The notes beneath the pieces were generated by a model. The model worked only from the letters and a program-made list of their open reading frames with translations. It was not told the origin of the DNA and ran no database searches. Positions 26,301-35,452 of a stretch of 64,000 nt of DNA are shown piece by piece. Every line of letters begins with the position of its first letter. Position 1 is the first letter of the stretch. A program made the translations under genes and the position numbers. The stretch is from Pseudanabaena sp. FACHB-2040 (GTDB taxonomy: Bacteria > Cyanobacteriota > Cyanobacteriia > Phormidesmidales > Phormidesmidaceae), in assembly GCF_014696715.1 (NCBI RefSeq), contig NZ_JACJQO010000019.1:424228-488227 (forward strand). The letters run 5' to 3'.

Positions 26301-26642
26301 TCAGGCTGGGTGATCGGCCTCTGTAGAGAAAGCAATGCCGCAACCACAGGTTTGACTAGCATTGGGGTTAACGAAGCGGAAACTGCCTCCCATCAAGTCT
26401 TCCGCGTAGTCGATGGTGAGGCCAGTTAGCTTAGATAGAGCATCGTGGGCAACGACGATTCGTACATCTCCCTGCTCAAAAAGCGTATCGTCTGCTTGAG
26501 GTTTATTCTCAAAGTGTATTGCATAGGACCAGGCAGCGCAGGTTCCTGGTTGCAGGCTCAAACGAACAACAGACTGAAGAGACAGCTGTTTTGTCTGGAG
26601 TCGTTTCAGTTCTTTAATTGCAGCTTGGCTGAGTTGAATCAT
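26301..26642 (-). CDS. IscA/HesB-family iron-sulfur assembly protein
   Basis: With the ATG at 26642 the 113-residue protein has its three metal-binding cysteines at exactly the canonical A-type positions: Cys35 in GTCAAWSY, and Cys99 and Cys101 in TCGCGIAF. This numbering supports that start over the ATG 15 codons upstream at 26687. A-type proteins accept and deliver Fe-S clusters or iron to target proteins. The segment between (YAEDLMGGSFRFVNPNA) is typical of the family. It is upstream of rpsL on the same strand but separated by a hairpin, so probably its own unit. Confidence 0.9.
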   Translation of the reverse strand: MIQLSQAAIKELKRLQTKQLSLQSVVRLSLQPGTCAAWSYAIHFENKPQADDTLFEQGDVRIVVAHDALSKLTGLTIDYAEDLMGGSFRFVNPNASQTCGCGIAFSTEADHPA

Positions 26643-26774
26643 GGAATGGCTCTTGGCAGACCGTGGTTTTATTTGCCTTAAAACCATACTGCCAGATGCA
26701 GGACTATCCGCATCTGGCAGTTAAAGGTGTAAAAGAGGTTCCTACCGGGGTCAGCTGAACGCCCCTAGTAAACC

Positions 26775-27194
26775 CTAGGCACTTTCTACCCGGGAATAGT
26801 CGTCGTGGAAACGGACAATGTCGTCTTCCCCAAGGTACTCGCCATTTTGAACTTCGATCAGAATCAGGGGAATAACGCCTACGTTCTCTAATCGGTGGGC
26901 TGTACAGGGAGGCACGTAGGTAGACTGGTTAGTGGATAGCAGAATCTCTTTGTCTCCACAAACAACCTTAGCTGTACCGGACACAACGATCCAGTGCTCG
27001 CTGCGGTGGTGGTGCATTTGTAGGCTTAGGCGGTGACCCGGTTTAACCTCGATACGCTTAATCTTGTAGCCCCGAGCTTCTTCCAAGATAGTGTATGAAC
27101 CCCAAGGTCTAAGCTCGGTTTCAGCCACGTCCATCGACTTTGGAGCGGCGAGGGACAGAGCTGCTGATTGAATGAGTTCTTCGGTCTTAGGCAC
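26775..27194 (-). CDS. Cupin protein of the mannose-6-phosphate isomerase type II family
   Basis: The 139-residue single cupin domain shows RPWGSYTILEEARGYKIKRI, the metal-binding LSLQMHHHRSEHWIVVSGTA and YVPPCTAHRLENVG. This is the isomerase module normally found at the C terminus of bifunctional ManC/AlgA enzymes, here without the guanylyltransferase. It may isomerise mannose-6-phosphate and fructose-6-phosphate for GDP-mannose supply, but free-standing copies are not always shown to be active. I used GTG at 27194, with GGAGGA nine bases upstream; the frame extends to a TTG at 27233. Confidence 0.85.
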   Translation of the reverse strand: MPKTEELIQSAALSLAAPKSMDVAETELRPWGSYTILEEARGYKIKRIEVKPGHRLSLQMHHHRSEHWIVVSGTAKVVCGDKEILLSTNQSTYVPPCTAHRLENVGVIPLILIEVQNGEYLGEDDIVRFHDDYSRVESA

Positions 27195-27500
27195 GGTAAC
27201 GCTTCCTCCAAAACCTACATATGGCAAGATCAACTTGGCAAGGAAATAGCTTTCTATTCAGTTCTAACATGCCTGATTTTTTGGCCTAGGCATTCGATAT
27301 TGACTATTAAGACTTAGTGCTTGTTCCGCTGCAGAGTGTACAGACCCGATAGCTGCGGGACTGCCTATTTCCTTTCGCAGTCTAGCAACGGATTCGAGAG
27401 AATTCAGTCAAGCAGCTTGCTTTGAGCCCAATTAAACCAATTCTTCACCTTACCTGAGGTGAGTTCAACAGTCCTTTATTTTCAAGCCGAGAAGTTAGCC
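27195..27500. other. Intergenic region between glycosidase and cupin genes
   Basis: About 300 bases without a gene. The only structure I see is a small inverted repeat TCACCT/AGGTGA at 27445-27450 and 27457-27462. The region presumably holds the cupin gene's 3' end... on the minus strand it lies downstream of the glycosidase promoter side only in part, since both genes read leftward: it is the spacer after the glycosidase stop and before the cupin start. Confidence 0.3.
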
Positions 27501-29342
27501 TCAGGGCTGGAGAAAGATGCCGATACCGTTGTGAACCCGGGCAGCAGTGCGTGGAATGCGGTTCAGCAGTTGCCCTCCTAAGTAGAGGCTGGAGGAACTG
27601 CCGCCATCTAAGTTGAGGGCGTGAACGCTACCGAGCTGCTGCATAACTTGCGCCATCTCAGGTAGGGTTGCGCCTCGTCCCCCAGGGCTGAAGTGCAGGG
27701 TGACGAGCAGCAGAGTGCCCCGGTCAGTGACGCCAATTGCACTGCGGACTGCGGACTGGGTAGCAAAACTTTCGCTGAAGCCTTCAGCAGCGGCGTTTAG
27801 GACGATGGTGCGATTTTTTACTAGCAAGGGTCCCCCTGCCACAATCTGAGGATAGTTGCCAAAATCAGCAGGTAGGGTTTGGTCCTGACGTGACAGGCGA
27901 ACGCCTGGGGCTAAGGCTGTCAGAGCGGTTGGATTGGCGCGCACGGCCAGCAGATAGCCGTTGGCTGGAATGGCTATAGTGGTGCTGCCAGAAGCGCCCG
28001 TGGGCTGTTGACTGACCACCTGATCGTTGACGACTGTGACTAGCACCTCGTTATCGAGAATGGAGGTATAGGTGGGTCCCCAACTGGGGGTGTAGAGGCC
28101 GATACCCGCTCCTACGTAGCCACTGTTAAAGGTCTGTAGAGGGAACTGCTGACCCCGATCTGTGGCGATGGTCTGGTTGAGCGCCAGGCGATCGATTAAA
28201 ACATTGCCAGCGGTATCCCATGCGATCGCACCCCTTCCCAGAATCGGGCCTGAGATCCACTGGCCATCTCGACGAATCGCTCCTAGGGGGTACTGGTTGT
28301 TGCGGTTAAAAAAGCCTGCATTGATGGCGGCTGCCGCCTGCCACCGCTGAGCAGTTGTGATCAGCGGAGCCGTGCCGGTCGCTGTCACAGGATCGGTCCA
28401 GATGGGCCGCAGGCTCAGCCCGGCCTGGCGAGGATTGACCTCTAGCCAGTAAACCGGAAAGGCGCGACCGCTGACAGTCAGATACTGCTGCTGCCAGCGT
28501 AGGCCGGGGGCCCAGGTAATATTGCGTGGAGCCAGATCGTCTCGGCGAACGTCAATCACCAGACGGGGTGGGCCGGCTAGGGTGGAGACGCGAGGGCGGG
28601 CAGTTCTGTCGATCGTGCCTCGAATTTGGGTGTTGTTAGCGGTCGGGGTGACTTGTAGGGCGGTGAGCAGGTTGCCGGGTTGGGTTGCGATCGCACTTAC
28701 GTTAGCTGGGTTCGCCCCAAGCGCATCCAAGATAACGGTAAACTCCCCTTCGCTCTCTCGCACGCCCCAAGTCGCAGGGCCTGACAGATCCACTACGATG
28801 CGATCGCCCCAATCTTGCCGACTGCGTCGGATTCCCTGAATCTGAACCACTGGCACCGAGATTCGCAAACTAGCGCCACTGGGCTGAATCTGCCAGCCGT
28901 AGCGCTGAGCCAAATCGGTGATGTCTAAGAACCGATAGCCGCCCTCTAGCCAGCTATTGAGCACGATGGGGGCCGCGACCGTATCTGAAAACCAGCGCAC
29001 TGGCTGAGTGCTCGGACTAGCACTATCGAGTAGTTCGAATCCAAAATCTTGCAGCAGGCCAAAGTCCGCCAGACCCAGACGACCCGCTCGCAGCCGCCAA
29101 GGCAATGTCAGCGGCTGTCCATTGACAACCACCTGATTGCCCTGTTGATTGGCCGCAGCAGGAGCCTGACTCAGCAGTTCTACTGAGGGTTTGAGGGGCA
29201 GCGAGCCCGCTAAAGTTGACGAATCAGCCTGAGCACCCGCTGGCAGCAGCGTCATTAAAGCTGCCATAGCACCAAGTGATCCAAGGCCAACCTGAGCCCA
29301 TCCATGTAGCCCATCTAGAGGTCTAAACCTAAAACGTCTCAC
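27501..29342 (-). CDS. Secreted phosphodiester glycosidase (NAGPA) domain protein
   Basis: The 613-residue protein starts with a signal peptide (about residues 1-40, ending PAGAQADSS). The next 250 residues hold a copper-amine-oxidase-N-like module (VVVNGQPLTLPWRLRAGRLG) and an AMIN-like segment (DRIVVDLSGPATWGV), which often bind cell wall. The C-terminal half is a NAGPA domain with AAINAGFFNRNNQYPLGAIR, GVTDRGTLLLVT and NLDGGSSSSLYLGGQL. It is probably exported and acts on a phosphodiester-linked sugar in the envelope; substrate unknown. GTG at 29342 has GGGAG eight bases upstream; a TTG at 29357 is in frame. It is the second NAGPA protein in this window. Confidence 0.85.
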   Translation of the reverse strand: MRRFRFRPLDGLHGWAQVGLGSLGAMAALMTLLPAGAQADSSTLAGSLPLKPSVELLSQAPAAANQQGNQVVVNGQPLTLPWRLRAGRLGLADFGLLQDFGFELLDSASPSTQPVRWFSDTVAAPIVLNSWLEGGYRFLDITDLAQRYGWQIQPSGASLRISVPVVQIQGIRRSRQDWGDRIVVDLSGPATWGVRESEGEFTVILDALGANPANVSAIATQPGNLLTALQVTPTANNTQIRGTIDRTARPRVSTLAGPPRLVIDVRRDDLAPRNITWAPGLRWQQQYLTVSGRAFPVYWLEVNPRQAGLSLRPIWTDPVTATGTAPLITTAQRWQAAAAINAGFFNRNNQYPLGAIRRDGQWISGPILGRGAIAWDTAGNVLIDRLALNQTIATDRGQQFPLQTFNSGYVGAGIGLYTPSWGPTYTSILDNEVLVTVVNDQVVSQQPTGASGSTTIAIPANGYLLAVRANPTALTALAPGVRLSRQDQTLPADFGNYPQIVAGGPLLVKNRTIVLNAAAEGFSESFATQSAVRSAIGVTDRGTLLLVTLHFSPGGRGATLPEMAQVMQQLGSVHALNLDGGSSSSLYLGGQLLNRIPRTAARVHNGIGIFLQP

Positions 29343-29979
29343 CTGCAGTCTCCCCAAACGCCAATTTAGAATAGTTAGATAGCCCTATTGCCGCAATCAA
29401 GCACAGCGACTGCTTCGCTTAAGGCTTTAGCCTTAGCTGGCTGAAGCTTGTGTAGAGACAGTCCCCTCTGGCACAGCTTATGCAGCTGATGGAGTGATTC
29501 CCTGCTTATCTCACCCCATCATGCCTAGCAGGGAGCAGCAAGCGCTCCCCGGCCTGACCAGTTTTTAATCTGGTAGGCGCTCTCAGCCTAATAGCGCTGC
29601 TTTAGCGCCAACAGGTACCGTTATCAGCGGCTATCTCGATTGTTTGAGCACAGGCTACCAACAGGGAGTGGATCGTTCATTTTGACGTATTCACTACCGC
29701 CAATGGTAAGAATGATTGGGTATAATCATCAATCCTTACAATTTGTTGATCAAGCCTTCATAGACCCACTTAGCCCCAAGGCATCGTTGAGTCAGTACGC
29801 TGTTGAAATTCTCATCTCGGTCTATAGGCTCTCGATCTGTAGACTGCTCGCGTGAGCGTACAACGGCGGGGAACTGCTTAAACGTCTGTTTGTAAAGCTC
29901 TGTTTGTAGGGAATTGAGTTTCACGCCTTGGAGTCAGGGGTCGCCCTTACCTCTACCCCACCGTCAACACTTTTTATTA
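29343..29979 (+). promoter_or_regulatory. Long leader and promoter region of glutamate synthase
   Basis: This stretch separates two divergent genes. A consensus TATAAT lies at 29721-29726, about 255 bases before the gltB-type ATG, without a convincing -35. I found no perfect NtcA box (GTA-N8-TAC) at the expected distance. Two hairpins lie farther up: GGGAGC/GCTCCC (29531-29536 and 29544-29549), and GCCT-ACCAG/CTGGT-AGGC (29552-29561 and 29570-29578, one bulge). They may belong to the leader of a more distal promoter. Confidence 0.4.
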
Positions 29980-32900
29980 ATGAGCTGTTCCATGGGAAAA
30001 ACGTCGGCACATCAAAATCGTCAGTCAAATGCTCAACAGGGTTCTCAACCATCGGTGTGGGGGCCAAAGTGGTTGGTGGAGGAGCGCGACGCCTGTGGGG
30101 TTGGCTTTATCGCTCAGCGGCAGGGTCAGGCCAGCCATGAGCTAGTGACCAAGGCTCTAAAGGCGCTCGACTGCATGGAGCACCGGGGTGGATGCTGCGC
30201 TGACCAAGTTTCTGGAGACGGCGCTGGCATTATGACAGCCATTCCCTGGAATCTCCTCAACCAGTGGGTGGCCAGTCGGCAGCAGCCTACCCTGGAACCA
30301 GACCGAACGGGCATCGGCATGGTCTTTTTGCCCTTACACGAAGCCGCTGCGGCTAGAGTGCGGCAAGAGTTTGAGCGGGTCGTTACCGCAGAAGGTCTGC
30401 AAACCCTAGGCTGGCGACGGGTTCCCGTAAAATCTGAGGTTTTAGGGCAGCTAGCTCGCCAGAACCAGCCCCTGATTGAGCAAATTGTGGTTCGGTCAAC
30501 AAGCTGGAGCGGTGACGAGCTGGAGCGACAGCTTTACCTGGTTAGACGTCAGGTATTACAAGCGGTTGCGGCAATAGTGGCAGGCGAGGTTGATCCAGAC
30601 AGCGATTTTTGCCGGGGCTTAAAAGATTTTTATGTATGCTCCTTCTCTTGCCAAACGATTGTTTACAAAGGCATGGTGCGGTCGGAGGTCTTGGGCGCTT
30701 TTTATGAGGACCTAAGACATCCCGACTACATCAGCCCTTTTGCGGTTTACCATCGCCGCTTTAGCACCAACACCATGCCCAAATGGCCTCTAGCCCACCC
30801 TATGCGGCTGATCGGGCACAACGGTGAGATCAATACGCTGGTTGGCAACATTAACTGGATGATGGCCCGCCAGCCAGAATTGCAGCATGAGGTCTGGGGC
30901 GATCGCGTTGAACTGCTTAAGCCCATTGTCAACGCTGAAAATAGCGACTCCGCCAATTTAGACAACGTAATGGAGCTGCTGGTGCGCTCTGGCCGCAAGC
31001 CTCAAGAGGCGCTGATGATCATGGTGCCCGAGGCCTATAACAATCAGCCCGATCTAGCGCAGTATCCCGAAATCGTAGACTTTTACGAATATTACAGCGG
31101 TCTACAGGAAGCCTGGGACGGCCCAGCACTGATTGTCTTTAGCGACGGCAAGCAGGTGGGTGCGACCCTAGATCGAAATGGACTGCGCCCAGCTCGCTAC
31201 GTGATTACCCAAGACGATTATGTGATCGTGTCTTCGGAGGCAGGCGTCGTTGAGATCGAAGCAGCCAATGTTGTGGAGAAAGGCCGCCTCGGGCCTGGGC
31301 AAATGATTGCGGTCGATCTGGGCACCCATGAAGTTCTGAAAAACTGGACTCTGAAGGAGCGCATTGCTCGCCAGCGGCCTTATGGAGAGTGGCTGCGGCA
31401 GCACCGGGAGACCTTGGTTCCGCAGCTCTTTGAGGAGGCTAAGCAGTTCTCTTCCGAGGAACTGCTGCAGCGACAGTCTGCTTTTGGCTACACCGCTGAA
31501 GACCTGGACATGATCATTCAGGATATGGCGGCGCTGGCAAAAGAGCCGACCTACTGCATGGGCGACGACATTCCCCTAGCAGTGCTCTCTAACAAGCCCC
31601 ATTTGCTCTACAACTACTTCAAGCAGCGCTTTGCCCAGGTTACCAACCCGGCTATTGACCCACTGCGAGAGCGGCTGGTGATGTCTCTGACAACACAGTT
31701 GGGAGCACGGGGCAATCTGCTGCAGGAGCAGCCTGAGTATGCCCATTTGCTCAAGCTGGAGAGCCCAGTGCTGAATGAGCCGGAGCTGCAGCTAATCCGC
31801 GACTCGGAGTTTGCTACAGAAACCCTGCCTACGCTGTACCGCATTACTGCCGGGCCTGCTGGGCTGGAGCAAGCTGTGCGCGCCCTCTGTGAACAGGCCG
31901 CAGCAGCAGTACGGGCTGGCAAAGTAATTCTAATTTTGAGCGATCGCACCTCTACTCCAGTGGGTGGTCTGGACACTGAAACCACCTACATTCCGCCTCT
32001 GCTGGCCGTCGGAGCGGTACACCACCACTTGATTCAGCAAGGGCTACGGATGCGGGCCTCGCTGATAGTTGATACCGCACAGTGCTGGAGCACCCATCAT
32101 TTTGCTTGTCTGGTGGGTTATGGGGCGAGCGCTGTTTGCCCTTACCTAGCGCTGGAGTCGGTGCGGCACTGGTGGGCTGACGCTAAGACCCAGAAGCTGA
32201 TGGAAACGGGCAAGCTGCCGGTTTCTACCTTGAATGGAGCCCAGGACAACTTCCGTAAAGCGATCGAAGCTGGTCTGCTGAAAATTCTCTCTAAGATGGG
32301 CATTTCCCTGCTCTCTAGCTACCAGGGAGCGCAGATCTTCGAGGCCATTGGCATCGGCCCTGACCTGCTGAACTTGGCCTTTAGAGGTACCACCTCACGC
32401 TTGGGTGGCCTAACTGTGGCTGAGCTGGCTCAGGAAACCATAACCTTCCATCAAAAGGCGTTTCCAGAGCTGACCGGCAAACGCCTGGAGAACATGGGCT
32501 TTGTGCAGTCTCGGCCCAGCGGCGAGTACCACATGAACAATCCGGCCATGACTAAGCTGCTGCACAAGGCGCTGACGACCAAGCAGCATGATCACTATGC
32601 GCTTTACAAGGCGCAGCTGGCTAACCGCCCGCCCACAGCACTGCGGGACCTGCTTGACTTTAAGAGCGATCGCAACTCTATTCCCCTAGAAGAAGTGGAG
32701 TCGGTGGAGAGCATCATGCGGCGGTTCTGCACGGGCGGCATGTCGCTAGGGGCACTGTCACGGGAGGCCCATGAGGTGCTGGCCATTGCCATGAACCGGA
32801 TTGGCGGCAAGTCCAACTCGGGTGAGGGGGGCGAAGATCCGATCCGCTTTAAGGCGCTGACAGACGTAGATAGCGAGGGCACGTCACCCACCTTCCCCCA

Positions 32901-34677
32901 CCTGAAAGGCCTAAAAAATGGCGATACCGCCAGCTCTGCCATTAAGCAGGTAGCTTCGGGCCGCTTTGGCGTCACGCCCGAGTACCTGATGAGCGCTCAG
33001 CAGCTGGAGATCAAGCTGGCCCAGGGAGCCAAGCCCGGTGAGGGGGGTCAGCTGCCGGGCAAGAAGGTGAGCCCTTACATTGCCCTACTGCGGCGCTCCA
33101 AGCCAGGCGTAACTCTGATTTCGCCGCCACCTCACCACGATATTTACTCGATTGAGGATTTGGCTCAGCTAATCTACGACCTGCACCAGATCAACCCAGC
33201 AGCAGGAGTTTCGGTGAAGCTGGTATCGGAGGTGGGCATTGGCACTGTGGCCGCCGGGGTAGCCAAGGCGAATGCCGACATCATTCAGGTGTCGGGTCAC
33301 GATGGCGGTACCGGGGCTTCGCCGCTCAGCTCGATCAAGCACGCCGGGGTGCCCTGGGAACTGGGCCTGACCGAGGTACAAAAGGTATTGCTAGACAACC
33401 AGCTGCGCGATCGCGTGGTGCTGCGGGTTGATGGCGGCCTCAAAACAGGTTGGGATGTGATCATGGGTGCCCTGATGGGGGCAGAAGAGTTTGGCTTTGG
33501 CTCGATCGCCATGATTGCTGAAGGCTGCATCATGGCTCGGGTCTGCCATACCAACAACTGTCCGGTCGGCGTAGCGACTCAGCGAGAGGAGCTGCGTAAG
33601 CGCTTTACCGGCATTCCAGAGCATGTGGTCAACTTCTTCTCCTTTATTGCAGAAGAGGTGCGATCGCTCTTGGCCCATCTGGGCTACCGCTCTCTGCCGG
33701 AGATCGTGGGCCGCACTGACCTGCTCACAACCCGCCAAGACCTAACGCTGGCTAAAACCCAATCCCTGGTGCTAGATACGCTGATCCACCTGCCCGATGT
33801 GCGGGAAGACCGGAGCTGGCTAGAGCACGGCCCTGTCCACGACAACGGCCGCGTGCTTGACGATGAACTCTTAGCCGACCCGACTATTCAGCAGGCGATT
33901 CAAACCCAGGGCACGGCAGAGAAAACCGTGACCGTAATCAACACAGATCGGACGGTGGGAGCCCGCATTGCTGGGGTGATCGCCAAGCAGTACGGCAATA
34001 CTGGCTTTGAAGGGCAGCTCAACCTAACCTTTGAGGGCAGTGTAGGGCAGAGCTTTGGGGCCTTTAACCTACCAGGCATGACCCTGACCCTAATAGGCGA
34101 GGCGAACGACTATGTGGGCAAAGGTCTGCATGGTGGGGAGCTGATTGTGAAGCCGCCGGTTGGCATTACCTATGACCCTTCCGAGAATGTCATTATTGGC
34201 AACACCTGTCTCTATGGGGCAACGGGCGGTACCCTCTTTGCTCTGGGCCAAGCCGGAGAGCGCTTTGCAGTGCGCAACTCCAGAGCCCAAGCCGTAATTG
34301 AAGGGGCAGGCGACCACTGCTGCGAATATATGACCGGCGGCATCATCGTGGTGTTGGGCCGGGTGGGGCGCAACGTGGGAGCCGGAATGACGGGTGGACT
34401 GGCCTACTTCCTGGATGAAGATGGCTCTTTCCCCACTAAGGTGAACCCAGAGATCGTCAAGGTGCAGCGGGTGATCTCTGCTGCGGGTGAGCAGCAGCTG
34501 AAGGAGCTAATTGTTGCCCATGCAGAGCGCACGGGCAGTCCTAAAGCGGCTCACATTCTGGCAAATTGGGAGGCGTATCTGCCGAAGTTCTGGCAGGTGG
34601 TACCACCCTCAGAGGCCGACACCCCGGAAGCTAATCCTGAGGTGGCAGAAGCTAAGGTACTGAGTACGGCTTCCTAG
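29980..34677 (+). CDS. glsF: Glutamate synthase, ferredoxin-type large protein
   Basis: The 1565-residue enzyme makes two glutamates from glutamine and 2-oxoglutarate. It has an N-terminal propeptide ending before Cys39 of the class II amidotransferase ([12 protein letters not shown]). A central domain, an FMN-binding synthase barrel with the 3Fe-4S cysteines in [19 protein letters not shown], and a C-terminal glycine-rich helix (GxxGG repeats, [10 protein letters not shown]) follow. The C terminus [15 protein letters not shown] closely resembles plant and cyanobacterial ferredoxin-dependent enzymes, and no gltD small subunit lies beside it, so I favour the ferredoxin type over NADH-GltB. I used ATG 29980; ATG 29992 is also possible and the TTG at 29914 unlikely. 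A terminator follows at 34758-34790. Confidence 0.94.
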   Translation: MSCSMGKTSAHQNRQSNAQQGSQPSVWGPKWLVEERDACGVGFIAQRQGQASHELVTKALKALDCMEHRGGCCADQVSGDGAGIMTAIPWNLLNQWVASRQQPTLEPDRTGIGMVFLPLHEAAAARVRQEFERVVTAEGLQTLGWRRVPVKSEVLGQLARQNQPLIEQIVVRSTSWSGDELERQLYLVRRQVLQAVAAIVAGEVDPDSDFCRGLKDFYVCSFSCQTIVYKGMVRSEVLGAFYEDLRHPDYISPFAVYHRRFSTNTMPKWPLAHPMRLIGHNGEINTLVGNINWMMARQPELQHEVWGDRVELLKPIVNAENSDSANLDNVMELLVRSGRKPQEALMIMVPEAYNNQPDLAQYPEIVDFYEYYSGLQEAWDGPALIVFSDGKQVGATLDRNGLRPARYVITQDDYVIVSSEAGVVEIEAANVVEKGRLGPGQMIAVDLGTHEVLKNWTLKERIARQRPYGEWLRQHRETLVPQLFEEAKQFSSEELLQRQSAFGYTAEDLDMIIQDMAALAKEPTYCMGDDIPLAVLSNKPHLLYNYFKQRFAQVTNPAIDPLRERLVMSLTTQLGARGNLLQEQPEYAHLLKLESPVLNEPELQLIRDSEFATETLPTLYRITAGPAGLEQAVRALCEQAAAAVRAGKVILILSDRTSTPVGGLDTETTYIPPLLAVGAVHHHLIQQGLRMRASLIVDTAQCWSTHHFACLVGYGASAVCPYLALESVRHWWADAKTQKLMETGKLPVSTLNGAQDNFRKAIEAGLLKILSKMGISLLSSYQGAQIFEAIGIGPDLLNLAFRGTTSRLGGLTVAELAQETITFHQKAFPELTGKRLENMGFVQSRPSGEYHMNNPAMTKLLHKALTTKQHDHYALYKAQLANRPPTALRDLLDFKSDRNSIPLEEVESVESIMRRFCTGGMSLGALSREAHEVLAIAMNRIGGKSNSGEGGEDPIRFKALTDVDSEGTSPTFPHLKGLKNGDTASSAIKQVASGRFGVTPEYLMSAQQLEIKLAQGAKPGEGGQLPGKKVSPYIALLRRSKPGVTLISPPPHHDIYSIEDLAQLIYDLHQINPAAGVSVKLVSEVGIGTVAAGVAKANADIIQVSGHDGGTGASPLSSIKHAGVPWELGLTEVQKVLLDNQLRDRVVLRVDGGLKTGWDVIMGALMGAEEFGFGSIAMIAEGCIMARVCHTNNCPVGVATQREELRKRFTGIPEHVVNFFSFIAEEVRSLLAHLGYRSLPEIVGRTDLLTTRQDLTLAKTQSLVLDTLIHLPDVREDRSWLEHGPVHDNGRVLDDELLADPTIQQAIQTQGTAEKTVTVINTDRTVGARIAGVIAKQYGNTGFEGQLNLTFEGSVGQSFGAFNLPGMTLTLIGEANDYVGKGLHGGELIVKPPVGITYDPSENVIIGNTCLYGATGGTLFALGQAGERFAVRNSRAQAVIEGAGDHCCEYMTGGIIVVLGRVGRNVGAGMTGGLAYFLDEDGSFPTKVNPEIVKVQRVISAAGEQQLKELIVAHAERTGSPKAAHILANWEAYLPKFWQVVPPSEADTPEANPEVAEAKVLSTAS

Positions 34678-34757
34678 TGGTCTAATAAGGTGAAAAGTGT
34701 GCATGTGTCAGTGCGTAACTATTTCAAACCCTAAGGGTTAACCTTCAACTGATTGTC

Positions 34758-34790
34758 AGGAGCCTCGTTCTTTGAGGCTCCTTTATTTTT
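34758..34790 (+). terminator. Intrinsic terminator after glutamate synthase
   Basis: AGGAGCCTC (34758-34766) and GAGGCTCCT (34774-34782) form a perfect nine-base stem with a seven-base loop, followed by TTATTTTT. This is a textbook rho-independent terminator. It ends only 14 bases before the start codon of the next gene, so any read-through mRNA of that gene carries this hairpin close to its ribosome-binding site. Confidence 0.9.
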
Positions 34791-34804
34791 GAGTGGAAGA
34801 GCCG

Positions 34805-35341
34805 ATGAAGAGAAGACATCTGATTAACGCAACGATCTACATTCTGGCAACGCTGGGGGCTAACTATACGGCCGCCTGGTTCATTCCCCTGCCGGTTTTT
34901 GGCCAAGTGGCAGTGGGGACGTTTGTTTTCGGCGTTACCTTTACCCAACGGGATCGGCTACATGTTGGTGGACGGCGCTGGGTCTACGGCACGATTGCGA
35001 TCGCAGCCCTAGCCAACGTCTTTATGAGTGCCCTGCTGGCGGTGCCGCTGCGCATCATTTTGGCCAGTTTCTTGGCGATTATGCTGGCCGAGACTGCCGA
35101 TACTGAGGTGTACCAGAGGCTAATTCGCTATCCCTGGCTGATTCGGGTAGCGGGCAGCAATGCCGTGTCGGTGCCGCTTGATACGCTGCTGTTTACCCTA
35201 GTGGCCTTTGGCGGAGTGCTCTCTACAGGAGAAATCATTGCCCTACTGTTTGGCGAAGTGTTGACCAAGTACGTCATCGGTGGCTTGGTGGCCCTGTGGA
35301 AAGAAGGCAAGTTCGTCTGGCAGGAATCTAAGCCGGGTTGA
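34805..35341 (+). CDS. VUT-family transporter (queuosine-precursor transporter type)
   Basis: The 178-residue integral membrane protein has five or six hydrophobic segments and the VUT-family pattern: IYILATLGANYTAAWFIPLP, FGVTFTQRDRLHV, LAETADTEVYQRL and NAVSVPLDTLLFTLVAF. E. coli YhhQ of this family takes up 7-cyano-7-deazaguanine (preQ0) for tRNA queuosine. Cyanobacterial members probably salvage a queuosine precursor, but this is by family only. I used ATG 34805, with GGAAGAG just upstream; a GTG at 34793 is in frame. Expression must come from read-through or a promoter inside the terminator region. Confidence 0.8.
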   Translation: MKRRHLINATIYILATLGANYTAAWFIPLPVFGQVAVGTFVFGVTFTQRDRLHVGGRRWVYGTIAIAALANVFMSALLAVPLRIILASFLAIMLAETADTEVYQRLIRYPWLIRVAGSNAVSVPLDTLLFTLVAFGGVLSTGEIIALLFGEVLTKYVIGGLVALWKEGKFVWQESKPG

Positions 35342-35382
35342 TCCTCGTGTATCAATTCTCTCTACTGATCCCACAGATTACC

Positions 35383-35412
35383 TTGGGCGGGCGCAGACCC
35401 CTGCGCCCCTAC
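35383..35412. repeat. REP-like palindrome in a convergent intergenic region
   Basis: GGGCGCAG (35389-35396) and CTGCGCCC (35401-35408) are exact complements around ACCC. The flanking bases read, on the minus strand, GTAGGGGCGCAGGGGTCTGC and onward. I recognise this as a type of palindrome (GTAGGGGCG... CGCCC) dispersed in intergenic DNA of many cyanobacteria. It lies between convergent genes and could also end transcripts in both directions. Confidence 0.6.
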
Positions 35413-35452
35413 CAGTGGGGTTAACTGTAGCCTGCAACTTTGGAAGCCGGTA

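Noticed and set aside
29343..29979. Glutamine riboswitch in the glutamate synthase leader
   Set aside because: I looked for glnA-type motif segments and found only a loose CGTTCAT match without the matching 3' part.
29343..29979. NtcA-binding site before glutamate synthase
   Set aside because: No GTA-N8-TAC box was found at the right distance from TATAAT at 29721.
29914..29979. Upstream TTG start of glutamate synthase
   Set aside because: It would add 22 residues to the propeptide with no ribosome-binding site; ATG 29980 or 29992 fits better.
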